Positions 20,901 to 34,440 of a DNA stretch of 44,104 bases are shown piece by piece; the stretch's first letter is position 1, and every line of letters begins with the position of its first letter. The stretch comes from Euglena gracilis (taxonomy: Eukaryota > Euglenozoa > Euglenophyceae > Euglenales > Euglenaceae), in contig CAAHFI010165250.1 of the NCBI GenBank assembly GCA_900893395.1, forward strand, positions 1 through 44,104. The letters run 5' to 3'. Position numbers and translations under genes: made by a program. The notes below the pieces were generated by a model. It made no database searches and had not been told where the DNA came from. It worked only from the letters and a program-made list of their open reading frames with translations.

Positions 20901-23900
20901 CGCGCTTTGTCGGGCCGTGCCTTGCGCGCCCGCGGTGTTGCTCGGATTGTTTTTTTGTGCGCTGGGTCAGGAGGTTCCGCTTAGTGCCTTTTTTTGCCGG
21001 AGTTGGCTGATCCTTAAATTTACCGTCGACACACACAGAAGAGAGGAGCGTCCTCGGACTCCGGTGAAGAATGATTCCAGGGGGATGGGACAGCGAAGGC
21101 GGAGCACAAGACAACAGTGAGTGCCGGAAAGCAGAGCAGGACCTCACTGGGGTCTTGTGCGGAGCCGGAGCCGTCAAATACCTTATCAATTGGACGAAAA
21201 AGAAGTCAATCCATCCATCCAAATTATCAAGAAAAAGACGTTGGTGCAGAACCTCAACGCCGAAATTTGTTGAAGAATTTGACAGATATCAATAAAAGAT
21301 GCAACTTCCAAGCCGGATAACTTCAAGAGGGAGCAGCAGAAGCAGCGGGAGCTGGACAACCTGGCGGCGCGGCTCGACTTTGGCGAATCGCACTCCCCCG
21401 AGGCAGACCAAGAGGGGAGGAAGGGACACCGAGGGCGAAGCACAAACACCAAGTGAGGTCATGCCTTGTTTGCCTTGTTTGAATGTAGATGTTTTTGGGT
21501 AGGTTAGGCTTTTCCCTTTTAGTGCTGCGATTTTGCCGGAGATGGCTGGCTCGTCGCTCCGGCGCGGAAGATTCCTGGGGGAGACGAAAACGGGCATGCG
21601 ATTTTTTCTCGGGAAAAAGTTTTCGAGTCAGCACTTTGAAGGGCTACTTTTCAAGCGGAGGCAAAAAAATTAATTTCATTCGGACTCCGCGCTTTGTCGG
21701 GCCGTGCCTTGCGCGCCCGCGGTGTTGCTCGGATTGTTTTTTTGTGCGCTGGGTCAGGAGGTTCCGCTTAGTGCCTTTTTTTGCCGGAGTTGGCTGATCC
21801 TTAAATTTACCGTCGACACACACAGAAGAGAGGAGCGTCCTCGGACTCCGGTGAAGAATGATTCCAGGGGGATGGGACAGCGAAGGCGGAGCACAAGACA
21901 ACAGTGAGTGCCGGAAAGCAGAGCAGGACCTCACTGGGGTCTTGTGCGGAGCCGGAGCCGTCAAATACCTTATCAATTGGACGAAAAAGAAGTCAATCCA
22001 TCCATCCAAATTATCAAGAAAAAGACGTTGGTGCAGAACCTCAACGCCGAAATTTGTTGAAGAATTTGACAGATATCAATAAAAGATGCAACTTCCAAGC
22101 CGGATAACTTCAAGAGGGAGCAGCAGAAGCAGCGGGAGCTGGACAACCTGGCGGCGCGGCTCGACTTTGGCGAATCGCACTCCCCCGAGGCAGACCAAGA
22201 GGGGAGGAAGGGACACCGAGGGCGAAGCACAAACACCAAGTGAGGTCATGCCTTGTTTGCCTTGTTTGAATGTAGATGTTTTTGGGTAGGTTAGGCTTTT
22301 CCCTTTTAGTGCTGCGATTTTGCCGGAGATGGCTGGCTCGTCGCTCCGGCGCGGAAGATTCCTGGGGGGAGACGAAAACGGGCATGCGATTTTTTCTCGG
22401 GAAAAAGTTTTCGAGTCAGCACTTTGAAGGGCTACTTTTCAAGCGGAGGCAAAAAAATTAATTTCATTCGGACTCCGCGCTTTGTCGGGCCGTGCCTTGC
22501 GCGCCCGCGGTGTTGCTCGGATTGTTTTTTTGTGCGCTGGGTCAGGAGGTTCCGCTTAGTGCCTTTTTTTGCCGGAGTTGGCTGATCCTTAAATTTACCG
22601 TCGACACACACAGAAGAGAGGAGCGTCCTCGGACTCCGGTGAAGAATGATTCCAGGGGGATGGGACAGCGAAGGCGGAGCACAAGACAACAGTGAGTGCC
22701 GGAAAGCAGAGCAGGACCTCACTGGGGTCTTGTGCGGAGCCGGAGCCGTCAAATACCTTATCAATTGGACGAAAAAGAAGTCAATCCATCCATCCAAATT
22801 ATCAAGAAAAAGACGTTGGTGCAGAACCTCAACGCCGAAATTTGTTGAAGAATTTGACAGATATCAATAAAAGATGCAACTTCCAAGCCGGATAACTTCA
22901 AGAGGGAGCAGCAGAAGCAGCGGGAGCTGGACAACCTGGCGGCGCGGCTCGACTTTGGCGAATCGCACTCCCCCGAGGCAGACCAAGAGGGGAGGAAGGG
23001 ACACCGAGGGCGAAGCACAAACACCAAGTGAGGTCATGCCTTGTTTGCCTTGTTTGAATGTAGATGTTTTTGGGTAGGTTAGGCTTTTCCCTTTTAGTGC
23101 TGCGATTTTGCCGGAGATGGCTGGCTCGTCGCTCCGGCGCGGAAGATTCCTGGGGGGAGACGAAAACGGGCATGCGATTTTTTCTCGGGAAAAAGTTTTC
23201 GAGTCAGCACTTTGAAGGGCTACTTTTCAAGCGGAGGCAAAAAAATTAATTTCATTCGGACTCCGCGCTTTGTCGGGCCGTGCCTTGCGCGCCCGCGGTG
23301 TTGCTCGGATTGTTTTTTTGTGCGCTGGGTCAGGAGGTTCCGCTTAGTGCCTTTTTTTGCCGGAGTTGGCTGATCCTTAAATTTACCGTCGACACACACA
23401 GAAGAGAGGAGCGTCCTCGGACTCCGGTGAAGAATGATTCCAGGGGGATGGGACAGCGAAGGCGGAGCACAAGACAACAGTGAGTGCCGGAAAGCAGAGC
23501 AGGACCTCACTGGGGTCTTGTGCGGAGCCGGAGCCGTCAAATACCTTATCAATTGGACGAAAAAGAAGTCAATCCATCCATCCAAATTATCAAGAAAAAG
23601 ACGTTGGTGCAGAACCTCAACGCCGAAATTTGTTGAAGAATTTGACAGATATCAATAAAAGATGCAACTTCCAAGCCGGATAACTTCAAGAGGGAGCAGC
23701 AGAAGCAGCGGGAGCTGGACAACCTGGCGGCGCGGCTCGACTTTGGCGAATCGCACTCCCCCGAGGCAGACCAAGAGGGGAGGAAGGGACACCGAGGGCG
23801 AAGCACAAACACCAAGTGAGGTCATGCCTTGTTTGCCTTGTTTGAATGTAGATGTTTTTGGGTAGGTTAGGCTTTTCCCTTTTAGTGCTGCGATTTTGCC

Positions 23901-25008
23901 GGAGATGGCTGGCTCGTCGCTCCGGCGCGGAAGATTCCTGGGGGGAGACGAAAACGGGCATGCGATTTTTTCTCGGGAAAAAGTTTTCGAGTCAGCACTT
24001 TGAAGGGCTACTTTTCAAGCGGAGGCAAAAAAATTAATTTCATTCGGACTCCGCGCTTTGTCGGGCCGTGCCTTGCGCGCCCGCGGTGTTGCTCGGATTG
24101 TTTTTTTGTGCGCTGGGTCAGGAGGTTCCGCTTAGTGCCTTTTTTTGCCGGAGTTGGCTGATCCTTAAATTTACCGTCGACACACACAGAAGAGAGGAGC
24201 GTCCTCGGACTCCGGTGAAGAATGATTCCAGGGGGATGGGACAGCGAAGGCGGAGCACAAGACAACAGTGAGTGCCGGAAAGCAGAGCAGGACCTCACTG
24301 GGGTCTTGTGCGGAGCCGGAGCCGTCAAATACCTTATCAATTGGACGAAAAAGAAGTCAATCCATCCATCCAAATTATCAAGAAAAAGACGTTGGTGCAG
24401 AACCTCAACGCCGAAATTTGTTGAAGAATTTGACAGATATCAATAAAAGATGCAACTTCCAAGCCGGATAACTTCAAGAGGGAGCAGCAGAAGCAGCGGG
24501 AGCTGGACAACCTGGCGGCGCGGCTCGACTTTGGCGAATCGCACTCCCCCGAGGCAGACCAAGAGGGGAGGAAGGGACACCGAGGGCGAAGCACAAACAC
24601 CAAGTGAGGTCATGCCTTGTTTGCCTTGTTTGAATGTAGATGTTTTTGGGTAGGTTAGGCTTTTCCCTTTTAGTGCTGCGATTTTGCCGGAGATGGCTGG
24701 CTCGTCGCTCCGGCGCGGAAGATTCCTGGGGGAGACGAAAACGGGCATGCGATTTTTTCTCGGGAAAAAGTTTTCGAGTCAGCACTTTGAAGGGCTACTT
24801 TTCAAGCGGAGGCAAAAAAATTAATTTCATTCGGACTCCGCGCTTTGTCGGGCCGTGCCTTGCGCGCCCGCGGTGTTGCTCGGATTGTTTTTTTGTGCGC
24901 TGGGTCAGGAGGTTCCGCTTAGTGCCTTTTTTTGCCGGAGTTGGCTGATCCTTAAATTTACCGTCGACACACACAGAAGAGAGGAGCGTCCTCGGACTCC
25001 GGTGAAGA
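17920..25008 (+). repeat. Interior block, units 23-31, with the extra A
   Basis: Nine units of 787 or 788 bp that all have AAATTTACCG. The one-base length difference is explained by five versus six G in exon 3 (five G in units starting at 19496, 21071 and 24222). No substitution was noticed in this block by eye. Confidence 0.9.
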
Positions 25009-28000
25009 ATGATTCCAGGGGGATGGGACAGCGAAGGCGGAGCACAAGACAACAGTGAGTGCCGGAAAGCAGAGCAGGACCTCACTGGGGTCTTGTGCGG
25101 AGCCGGAGCCGTCAAATACCTTATCAATTGGACGAAAAAGAAGTCAATCCATCCATCCAAATTATCAAGAAAAAGACGTTGGTGCAGAACCTCAACGCCG
25201 AAATTTGTTGAAGAATTTGACAGATATCAATAAAAGATGCAACTTCCAAGCCGGATAACTTCAAGAGGGAGCAGCAGAAGCAGCGGGAGCTGGACAACCT
25301 GGCGGCGCGGCTCGACTTTGGCGAATCGCACTCCCCCGAGGCAGACCAAGAGGGGAGGAAGGGACACCGAGGGCGAAGCACAAACACCAAGTGAGGTCAT
25401 GCCTTGTTTGCCTTGTTTGAATGTAGATGTTTTTGGGTAGGTTAGGCTTTTCCCTTTTAGTGCTGCGATTTTGCCGGAGATGGCTGGCTCGTCGCTCCGG
25501 CGCGGAAGATTCCTGGGGGGAGACGAAAACGGGCATGCGATTTTTTCTCGGGAAAAAGTTTTCGAGTCAGCACTTTGAAGGGCTACTTTTCAAGCGGAGG
25601 CAAAAAAATTAATTTCATTCGGACTCCGCGCTTTGTCGGGCCGTGCCTTGCGCGCCCGCGGTGTTGCTCGGATTGTTTTTTTGTGCGCTGGGTCAGGAGG
25701 TTCCGCTTAGTGCCTTTTTTTGCCGGAGTTGGCTGATCCTTAAATTTCCGTCGACACACACAGAAGAGAGGAGCGTCCTCGGACTCCGGTGAAGAATGAT
25801 TCCAGGGGGATGGGACAGCGAAGGCGGAGCACAAGACAACAGTGAGTGCCGGAAAGCAGAGCAGGACCTCACTGGGGTCTTGTGCGGAGCCGGAGCCGTC
25901 AAATACCTTATCAATTGGACGAAAAAGAAGTCAATCCATCCATCCAAATTATCAAGAAAAAGACGTTGGTGCAGAACCTCAACGCCGAAATTTGTTGAAG
26001 AATTTGACAGATATCAATAAAAGATGCAACTTCCAAGCCGGATAACTTCAAGAGGGAGCAGCAGAAGCAGCGGGAGCTGGACAACCTGGCGGCGCGGCTC
26101 GACTTTGGCGAATCGCACTCCCCCGAGGCAGACCAAGAGGGGAGGAAGGGACACCGAGGGCGAAGCACAAACACCAAGTGAGGTCATGCCTTGTTTGCCT
26201 TGTTTGAATGTAGATGTTTTTGGGTAGGTTAGGCTTTTCCCTTTTAGTGCTGCGATTTTGCCGGAGATGGCTGGCTCGTCGCTCCGGCGCGGAAGATTCC
26301 TGGGGGGAGACGAAAACGGGCATGCGATTTTTTCTCGGGAAAAAGTTTTCGAGTCAGCACTTTGAAGGGCTACTTTTCAAGCGGAGGCAAAAAAATTAAT
26401 TTCATTCGGACTCCGCGCTTTGTCGGGCCGTGCCTTGCGCGCCCGCGGTGTTGCTCGGATTGTTTTTTTGTGCGCTGGGTCAGGAGGTTCCGCTTAGTGC
26501 CTTTTTTTGCCGGAGTTGGCTGATCCTTAAATTTCCGTCGACACACACAGAAGAGAGGAGCGTCCTCGGACTCCGGTGAAGAATGATTCCAGGGGGATGG
26601 GACAGCGAAGGCGGAGCACAAGACAACAGTGAGTGCCGGAAAGCAGAGCAGGACCTCACTGGGGTCTTGTGCGGAGCCGGAGCCGTCAAATACCTTATCA
26701 ATTGGACGAAAAAGAAGTCAATCCATCCATCCAAATTATCAAGAAAAAGACGTTGGTGCAGAACCTCAACGCCGAAATTTGTTGAAGAATTTGACAGATA
26801 TCAATAAAAGATGCAACTTCCAAGCCGGATAACTTCAAGAGGGAGCAGCAGAAGCAGCGGGAGCTGGACAACCTGGCGGCGCGGCTCGACTTTGGCGAAT
26901 CGCACTCCCCCGAGGCAGACCAAGAGGGGAGGAAGGGACACCGAGGGCGAAGCACAAACACCAAGTGAGGTCATGCCTTGTTTGCCTTGTTTGAATGTAG
27001 ATGTTTTTGGGTAGGTTAGGCTTTTCCCTTTTAGTGCTGCGATTTTGCCGGAGATGGCTGGCTCGTCGCTCCGGCGCGGAAGATTCCTGGGGGAGACGAA
27101 AACGGGCATGCGATTTTTTCTCGGGAAAAAGTTTTCGAGTCAGCACTTTGAAGGGCTACTTTTCAAGCGGAGGCAAAAAAATTAATTTCATTCGGACTCC
27201 GCGCTTTGTCGGGCCGTGCCTTGCGCGCCCGCGGTGTTGCTCGGATTGTTTTTTGTGCGCTGGGTCAGGAGGTTCCGCTTAGTGCCTTTTTTTGCCGGAG
27301 TTGGCTGATCCTTAAATTTCCCGTCGACACACACAGAAGAGAGGAGCGTCCTCGGACTCCGGTGAAGAATGATTCCAGGGGGATGGGACAGCGAAGGCGG
27401 AGCACAAGACAACAGTGAGTGCCGGAAAGCAGAGCAGGACCTCACTGGGGTCTTGTGCGGAGCCGGAGCCGTCAAATACCTTATCAATTGGACGAAAAAG
27501 AAGTCAATCCATCCATCCAAATTATCAAGAAAAAGACGTTGGTGCAGAACCTCAACGCCGAAATTTGTTGAAGAATTTGACAGATATCAATAAAAGATGC
27601 AACTTCCAAGCCGGATAACTTCAAGAGGGAGCAGCAGAAGCAGCGGGAGCTGGACAACCTGGCGGCGCGGCTCGACTTTGGCGAATCGCACTCCCCCGAG
27701 GCAGACCAAGAGGGGAGGAAGGGACACCGAGGGCGAAGCACAAACACCAAGTGAGGTCATGCCTTGTTTGCCTTGTTTGAATGTAGATGTTTTTGGGTAG
27801 GTTAGGCTTTTCCCTTTTAGTGCTGCGATTTTGCCGGAGATGGCTGGCTCGTCGCTCCGGCGCGGAAGATTCCTGGGGGGAGACGAAAACGGGCATGCGA
27901 TTTTTTCTCGGGAAAAAGTTTTCGAGTCAGCACTTTGAAGGGCTACTTTTCAAGCGGAGGCAAAAAAATTAATTTCATTCGGACTCCGCGCTTTGTCGGG

Positions 28001-28941
28001 CCGTGCCTTGCGCGCCCGCGGTGTTGCTCGGATTGTTTTTTTGTGCGCTGGGTCAGGAGGTTCCGCTTAGTGCCTTTTTTTGCCGGAGTTGGCTGATCCT
28101 TAAATTTCCGTCGACACACACAGAAGAGAGGAGCGTCCTCGGACTCCGGTGAAGAATGATTCCAGGGGGATGGGACAGCGAAGGCGGAGCACAAGACAAC
28201 AGTGAGTGCCGGAAAGCAGAGCAGGACCTCACTGGGGTCTTGTGCGGAGCCGGAGCCGTCAAATACCTTATCAATTGGACGAAAAAGAAGTCAATCCATC
28301 CATCCAAATTATCAAGAAAAAGACGTTGGTGCAGAACCTCAACGCCGAAATTTGTTGAAGAATTTGACAGATATCAATAAAAGATGCAACTTCCAAGCCG
28401 GATAACTTCAAGAGGGAGCAGCAGAAGCAGCGGGAGCTGGACAACCTGGCGGCGCGGCTCGACTTTGGCGAATCGCACTCCCCCGAGGCAGACCAAGAGG
28501 GGAGGAAGGGACACCGAGGGCGAAGCACAAACACCAAGTGAGGTCATGCCTTGTTTGCCTTGTTTGAATGTAGATGTTTTTGGGTAGGTTAGGCTTTTCC
28601 CTTTTAGTGCTGCGATTTTGCCGGAGATGGCTGGCTCGTCGCTCCGGCGCGGAAGATTCCTGGGGGAGACGAAAACGGGCATGCGATTTTTTCTCGGGAA
28701 AAAGTTTTCGAGTCAGCACTTTGAAGGGCTACTTTTCAAGCGGAGGCAAAAAAATTAATTTCATTCGGACTCCGCGCTTTGTCGGGCCGTGCCTTGCGCG
28801 CCCGCGGTGTTGCTCGGATTGTTTTTTTGTGCGCTGGGTCAGGAGGTTCCGCTTAGTGCCTTTTTTTGCCGGAGTTGGCTGATCCTTAAATTTCCGTCGA
28901 CACACACAGAAGAGAGGAGCGTCCTCGGACTCCGGTGAAGA
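25009..28941 (+). repeat. Interior block, units 32-36, without the extra A
   Basis: Units 32, 33, 35 and 36 read AAATTTCCG. Unit 34 (26583-27368) reads AAATTTCCCG and has one T fewer in the first T run, making it recognisable. Confidence 0.9.
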
Positions 28942-31900
28942 ATGATTCCAGGGGGATGGGACAGCGAAGGCGGAGCACAAGACAACAGTGAGTGCCGGAA
29001 AGCAGAGCAGGACCTCACTGGGGTCTTGTGCGGAGCCGGAGCCGTCAAATACCTTATCAATTGGACGAAAAAGAAGTCAATCCATCCATCCAAATTATCA
29101 AGAAAAAGACGTTGGTGCAGAACCTCAACGCCGAAATTTGTTGAAGAATTTGACAGATATCAATAAAAGATGCAACTTCCAAGCCGGATAACTTCAAGAG
29201 GGAGCAGCAGAAGCAGCGGGAGCTGGACAACCTGGCGGCGCGGCTCGACTTTGGCGAATCGCACTCCCCCGAGGCAGACCAAGAGGGGAGGAAGGGACAC
29301 CGAGGGCGAAGCACAAACACCAAGTGAGGTCATGCCTTGTTTGCCTTGTTTGAATGTAGATGTTTTTGGGTAGGTTAGGCTTTTCCCTTTTAGTGCTGCG
29401 ATTTTGCCGGAGATGGCTGGCTCGTCGCTCCGGCGCGGAAGATTCCTGGGGGAGACGAAAACGGGCATGCGATTTTTTCTCGGGAAAAAGTTTTCGAGTC
29501 AGCACTTTGAAGGGCTACTTTTCAAGCGGAGGCAAAAAAATTAATTTCATTCGGACTCCGCGCTTTGTCGGGCCGTGCCTTGCGCGCCCGCGGTGTTGCT
29601 CGGATTGTTTTTTTGTGCGCTGGGTCAGGAGGTTCCGCTTAGTGCCTTTTTTTGCCGGAGTTGGCTGATCCTTAAATTTACCGTCGACACACACAGAAGA
29701 GAGGAGCGTCCTCGGACTCCGGTGAAGAATGATTCCAGGGGGATGGGACAGCGAAGGCGGAGCACAAGACAACAGTGAGTGCCGGAAAGCAGAGCAGGAC
29801 CTCACTGGGGTCTTGTGCGGAGCCGGAGCCGTCAAATACCTTATCAATTGGACGAAAAAGAAGTCAATCCATCCATCCAAATTATCAAGAAAAAGACGTT
29901 GGTGCAGAACCTCAACGCCGAAATTTGTTGAAGAATTTGACAGATATCAATAAAAGATGCAACTTCCAAGCCGGATAACTTCAAGAGGGAGCAGCAGAAG
30001 CAGCGGGAGCTGGACAACCTGGCGGCGCGGCTCGACTTTGGCGAATCGCACTCCCCCGAGGCAGACCAAGAGGGGAGGAAGGGACACCGAGGGCGAAGCA
30101 CAAACACCAAGTGAGGTCATGCCTTGTTTGCCTTGTTTGAATGTAGATGTTTTTGGGTAGGTTAGGCTTTTCCCTTTTAGTGCTGCGATTTTGCCGGAGA
30201 TGGCTGGCTCGTCGCTCCGGCGCGGAAGATTCCTGGGGGAGACGAAAACGGGCATGCGATTTTTTCTCGGGAAAAAGTTTTCGAGTCAGCACTTTGAAGG
30301 GCTACTTTTCAAGCGGAGGCAAAAAAATTAATTTCATTCGGACTCCGCGCTTTGTCGGGCCGTGCCTTGCGCGCCCGCGGTGTTGCTCGGATTGTTTTTT
30401 TGTGCGCTGGGTCAGGAGGTTCCGCTTAGTGCCTTTTTTTGCCGGAGTTGGCTGATCCTTAAATTTACCGTCGACACACACAGAAGAGAGGAGCGTCCTC
30501 GGACTCCGGTGAAGAATGATTCCAGGGGATGGGACAGCGAAGGCGGAGCACAAGACAACAGTGAGTGCCGGAAAGCAGAGCAGGACCTCACTGGGGTCTT
30601 GTGCGGAGCCGGAGCCGTCAAATACCTTATCAATTGGACGAAAAAGAAGTCAATCCATCCATCCAAATTATCAAGAAAAAGACGTTGGTGCAGAACCTCA
30701 ACGCCGAAATTTGTTGAAGAATTTGACAGATATCAATAAAAGATGCAACTTCCAAGCCGGATAACTTCAAGAGGGAGCAGCAGAAGCAGCGGGAGCTGGA
30801 CAACCTGGCGGCGCGGCTCGACTTTGGCGAATCGCACTCCCCCGAGGCAGACCAAGAGGGGAGGAAGGGACACCGAGGGCGAAGCACAAACACCAAGTGA
30901 GGTCATGCCTTGTTTGCCTTGTTTGAATGTAGATGTTTTTGGGTAGGTTAGGCTTTTCCCTTTTAGTGCTGCGATTTTGCCGGAGATGGCTGGCTCGTCG
31001 CTCCGGCGCGGAAGATTCCTGGGGGAGACGAAAACGGGCATGCGATTTTTTCTCGGGAAAAAGTTTTCGAGTCAGCACTTTGAAGGGCTACTTTTCAAGC
31101 GGAGGCAAAAAAATTAATTTCATTCGGACTCCGCGCTTTGTCGGGCCGTGCCTTGCGCGCCCGCGGTGTTGCTCGGATTGTTTTTTTGTGCGCTGGGTCA
31201 GGAGGTTCCGCTTAGTGCCTTTTTTTGCCGGAGTTGGCTGATCCTTAAATTTACCGTCGACACACACAGAAGAGAGGAGCGTCCTCGGACTCCGGTGAAG
31301 AATGATTCCAGGGGGATGGGACAGCGAAGGCGGAGCACAAGACAACAGTGAGTGCCGGAAAGCAGAGCAGGACCTCACTGGGGTCTTGTGCGGAGCCGGA
31401 GCCGTCAAATACCTTATCAATTGGACGAAAAAGAAGTCAATCCATCCATCCAAATTATCAAGAAAAAGACGTTGGTGCAGAACCTCAACGCCGAAATTTG
31501 TTGAAGAATTTGACAGATATCAATAAAAGATGCAACTTCCAAGCCGGATAACTTCAAGAGGGAGCAGCAGAAGCAGCGGGAGCTGGACAACCTGGCGGCG
31601 CGGCTCGACTTTGGCGAATCGCACTCCCCCGAGGCAGACCAAGAGGGAGGAAGGGACACCGAGGGCGAAGCACAAACACCAAGTGAGGTCATGCCTTGTT
31701 TGCCTTGTTTGAATGTAGATGTTTTTGGGTAGGTTAGGCTTTTCCCTTTTAGTGCTGCGATTTTGCCGGAGATGGCTGGCTCGTCGCTCCGGCGCGGAAG
31801 ATTCCTGGGGGGAGACGAAAACGGGCATGCGATTTTTTCTCGGGAAAAAGTTTTCGAGTCAGCACTTTGAAGGGCTACTTTTCAAGCGGAGGCAAAAAAA

Positions 31901-34440
31901 TTAATTTCATTCGGACTCCGCGCTTTGTCGGGCCGTGCCTTGCGCGCCCGCGGTGTTGCTCGGATTGTTTTTTTGTGCGCTGGGTCAGGAGGTTCCGCTT
32001 AGTGCCTTTTTTTGCCGGAGTTGGCTGATCCTTAAATTTACCGTCGACACACACAGAAGAGAGGAGCGTCCTCGGACTCCGGTGAAGAATGATTCCAGGG
32101 GGGGACAGCGAAGGCGGAGCACAAGACAACAGTGAGTGCCGGAAAGCAGAGCAGGACCTCACTGGGGTCTTGTGCGGAGCCGGAGCCGTCAAATACCTTA
32201 TCAATTGGACGAAAAAGAAGTCAATCCATCCATCCAAATTATCAAGAAAAAGACGTTGGTGCAGAACCTCAACGCCGAAATTTGTTGAAGAATTTGACAG
32301 ATATCAATAAAAGATGCAACTTCCAAGCCGGATAACTTCAAGAGGGAGCAGCAGAAGCAGCGGGAGCTGGACAACCTGGCGGCGCGGCTCGACTTTGGCG
32401 AATCGCACTCCCCCGAGGCAGACCAAGAGGGGAGGAAGGGACACCGAGGGCGAAGCACAAACACCAAGTGAGGTCATGCCTTGTTTGCCTTGTTTGAATG
32501 TAGATGTTTTTGGGTAGGTTAGGCTTTTCCCTTTTAGTGCTGCGATTTTGCCGGAGATGGCTGGCTCGTCGCTCCGGCGCGGAAGATTCCTGGGGGAGAC
32601 GAAAACGGGCATGCGATTTTTTCTCGGGAAAAAGTTTTCGAGTCAGCACTTTGAAGGGCTACTTTTCAAGCGGAGGCAAAAAAATTAATTTCATTCGGAC
32701 TCCGCGCTTTGTCGGGCCGTGCCTTGCGCGCCCGCGGTGTTGCTCGGATTGTTTTTTTGTGCGCTGGGTCAGGAGGTTCCGCTTAGTGCCTTTTTTTGCC
32801 GGAGTTGGCTGATCCTTAAATTTACCGTCGACACACACAGAAGAGAGGAGCGTCCTCGGACTCCGGTGAAGAATGATTCCAGGGGGATGGGACAGCGAAG
32901 GCGGAGCACAAGACAACAGTGAGTGCCGGAAAGCAGAGCAGGACCTCACTGGGGTCTTGTGCGGAGCCGGAGCCGTCAAATACCTTATCAATTGGACGAA
33001 AAAGAAGTCAATCCATCCATCCAAATTATCAAGAAAAAGACGTTGGTGCAGAACCTCAACGCCGAAATTTGTTGAAGAATTTGACAGATATCAATAAAAG
33101 ATGCAACTTCCAAGCCGGATAACTTCAAGAGGGAGCAGCAGAAGCAGCGGGAGCTGGACAACCTGGCGGCGCGGCTCGACTTTGGCGAATCGCACTCCCC
33201 CGAGGCAGACCAAGAGGGGAAGGGACACCGAGGGCGAAGCACAAACACCAAGTGAGGTCATGCCTTGTTTGCCTTGTTTGAATGTAGATGTTTTTGGGTA
33301 GGTTAGGCTTTTCCCTTTTAGTGCTGCGATTTTGCCGGAGATGGCTGGCTCGTCGCTCCGGCGCGGAAGATTCCTGGGGGAGACGAAAACGGGCATGCGA
33401 TTTTTTCTCGGGAAAAAGTTTTCGAGTCAGCACTTTGAAGGGCTACTTTTCAAGCGGAGGCAAAAAAATTAATTTCATTCGGACTCCGCGCTTTGTCGGG
33501 CCGTGCCTTGCGCGCCCGCGGTGTTGCTCGGATTGTTTTTTTGTGCGCTGGGTCAGGAGGTTCCGCTTAGTGCCTTTTTTTGCCGGAGTTGGCTGATCCT
33601 TAAATTTACCGTCGACACACACAGAAGAGAGGAGCGTCCTCGGACTCCGGTGAAGAATGATTCCAGGGGGATGGGACAGCGAAGGCGGAGCACAAGACAA
33701 CAGTGAGTGCCGGAAAGCAGAGCAGGACCTCACTGGGGTCTTGTGCGGAGCCGGAGCCGTCAAATACCTTATCAATTGGACGAAAAAGAAGTCAATCCAT
33801 CCATCCAAATTATCAAGAAAAAGACGTTGGTGCAGAACCTCAACGCCGAAATTTGTTGAAGAATTTGACAGATATCAATAAAAGATGCAACTTCCAAGCC
33901 GGATAACTTCAAGGGAGCAGCAGAAGCAGCGGGAGCTGGACAACCTGGCGGCGCGGCTCGACTTTGGCGAATCGCACTCCCCCGAGGCAGACCAAGAGGG
34001 GAGGAAGGGACACCGAGGGCGAAGCACAAACACCAAGTGAGGTCATGCCTTGTTTGCCTTGTTTGAATGTAGATGTTTTTGGGTAGGTTAGGCTTTTCCC
34101 TTTTAGTGCTGCGATTTTGCCGGAGATGGCTGGCTCGTCGCTCCGGCGCGGAAGATTCCTGGGGGAGACGAAAACGGGCATGCGATTTTTTCTCGGGAAA
34201 AAGTTTTCGAGTCAGCACTTTGAAGGGCTACTTTTCAAGCGGAGGCAAAAAAATTAATTTCATTCGGACTCCGCGCTTTGTCGGGCCGTGCCTTCGCGCC
34301 CGCGGTGTTGCTCGGATTGTTTTTTTGTGCGCTGGGTCAGGAGGTTCCGCTTAGTGCCTTTTTTTGCCGGAGTTGGCTGATCCTTAAATTTACCGTCGAC
34401 ACACACAGAAGAGAGGAGCGTCCTCGGACTCCGGTGAAGA
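28942..34440 (+). repeat. Interior block, units 37-43, with the extra A
   Basis: Seven units with AAATTTACCG. From unit 40 onward small indels begin to accumulate: one G fewer at about 31644 in unit 40, loss of AT in the ATGGG after the G run at the start of unit 41 (about 32097-32105), loss of three bases near 33217-33222 in unit 42, and loss of two bases near 33912 in unit 43. Units 41-43 are each 784 bp. Confidence 0.9.
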
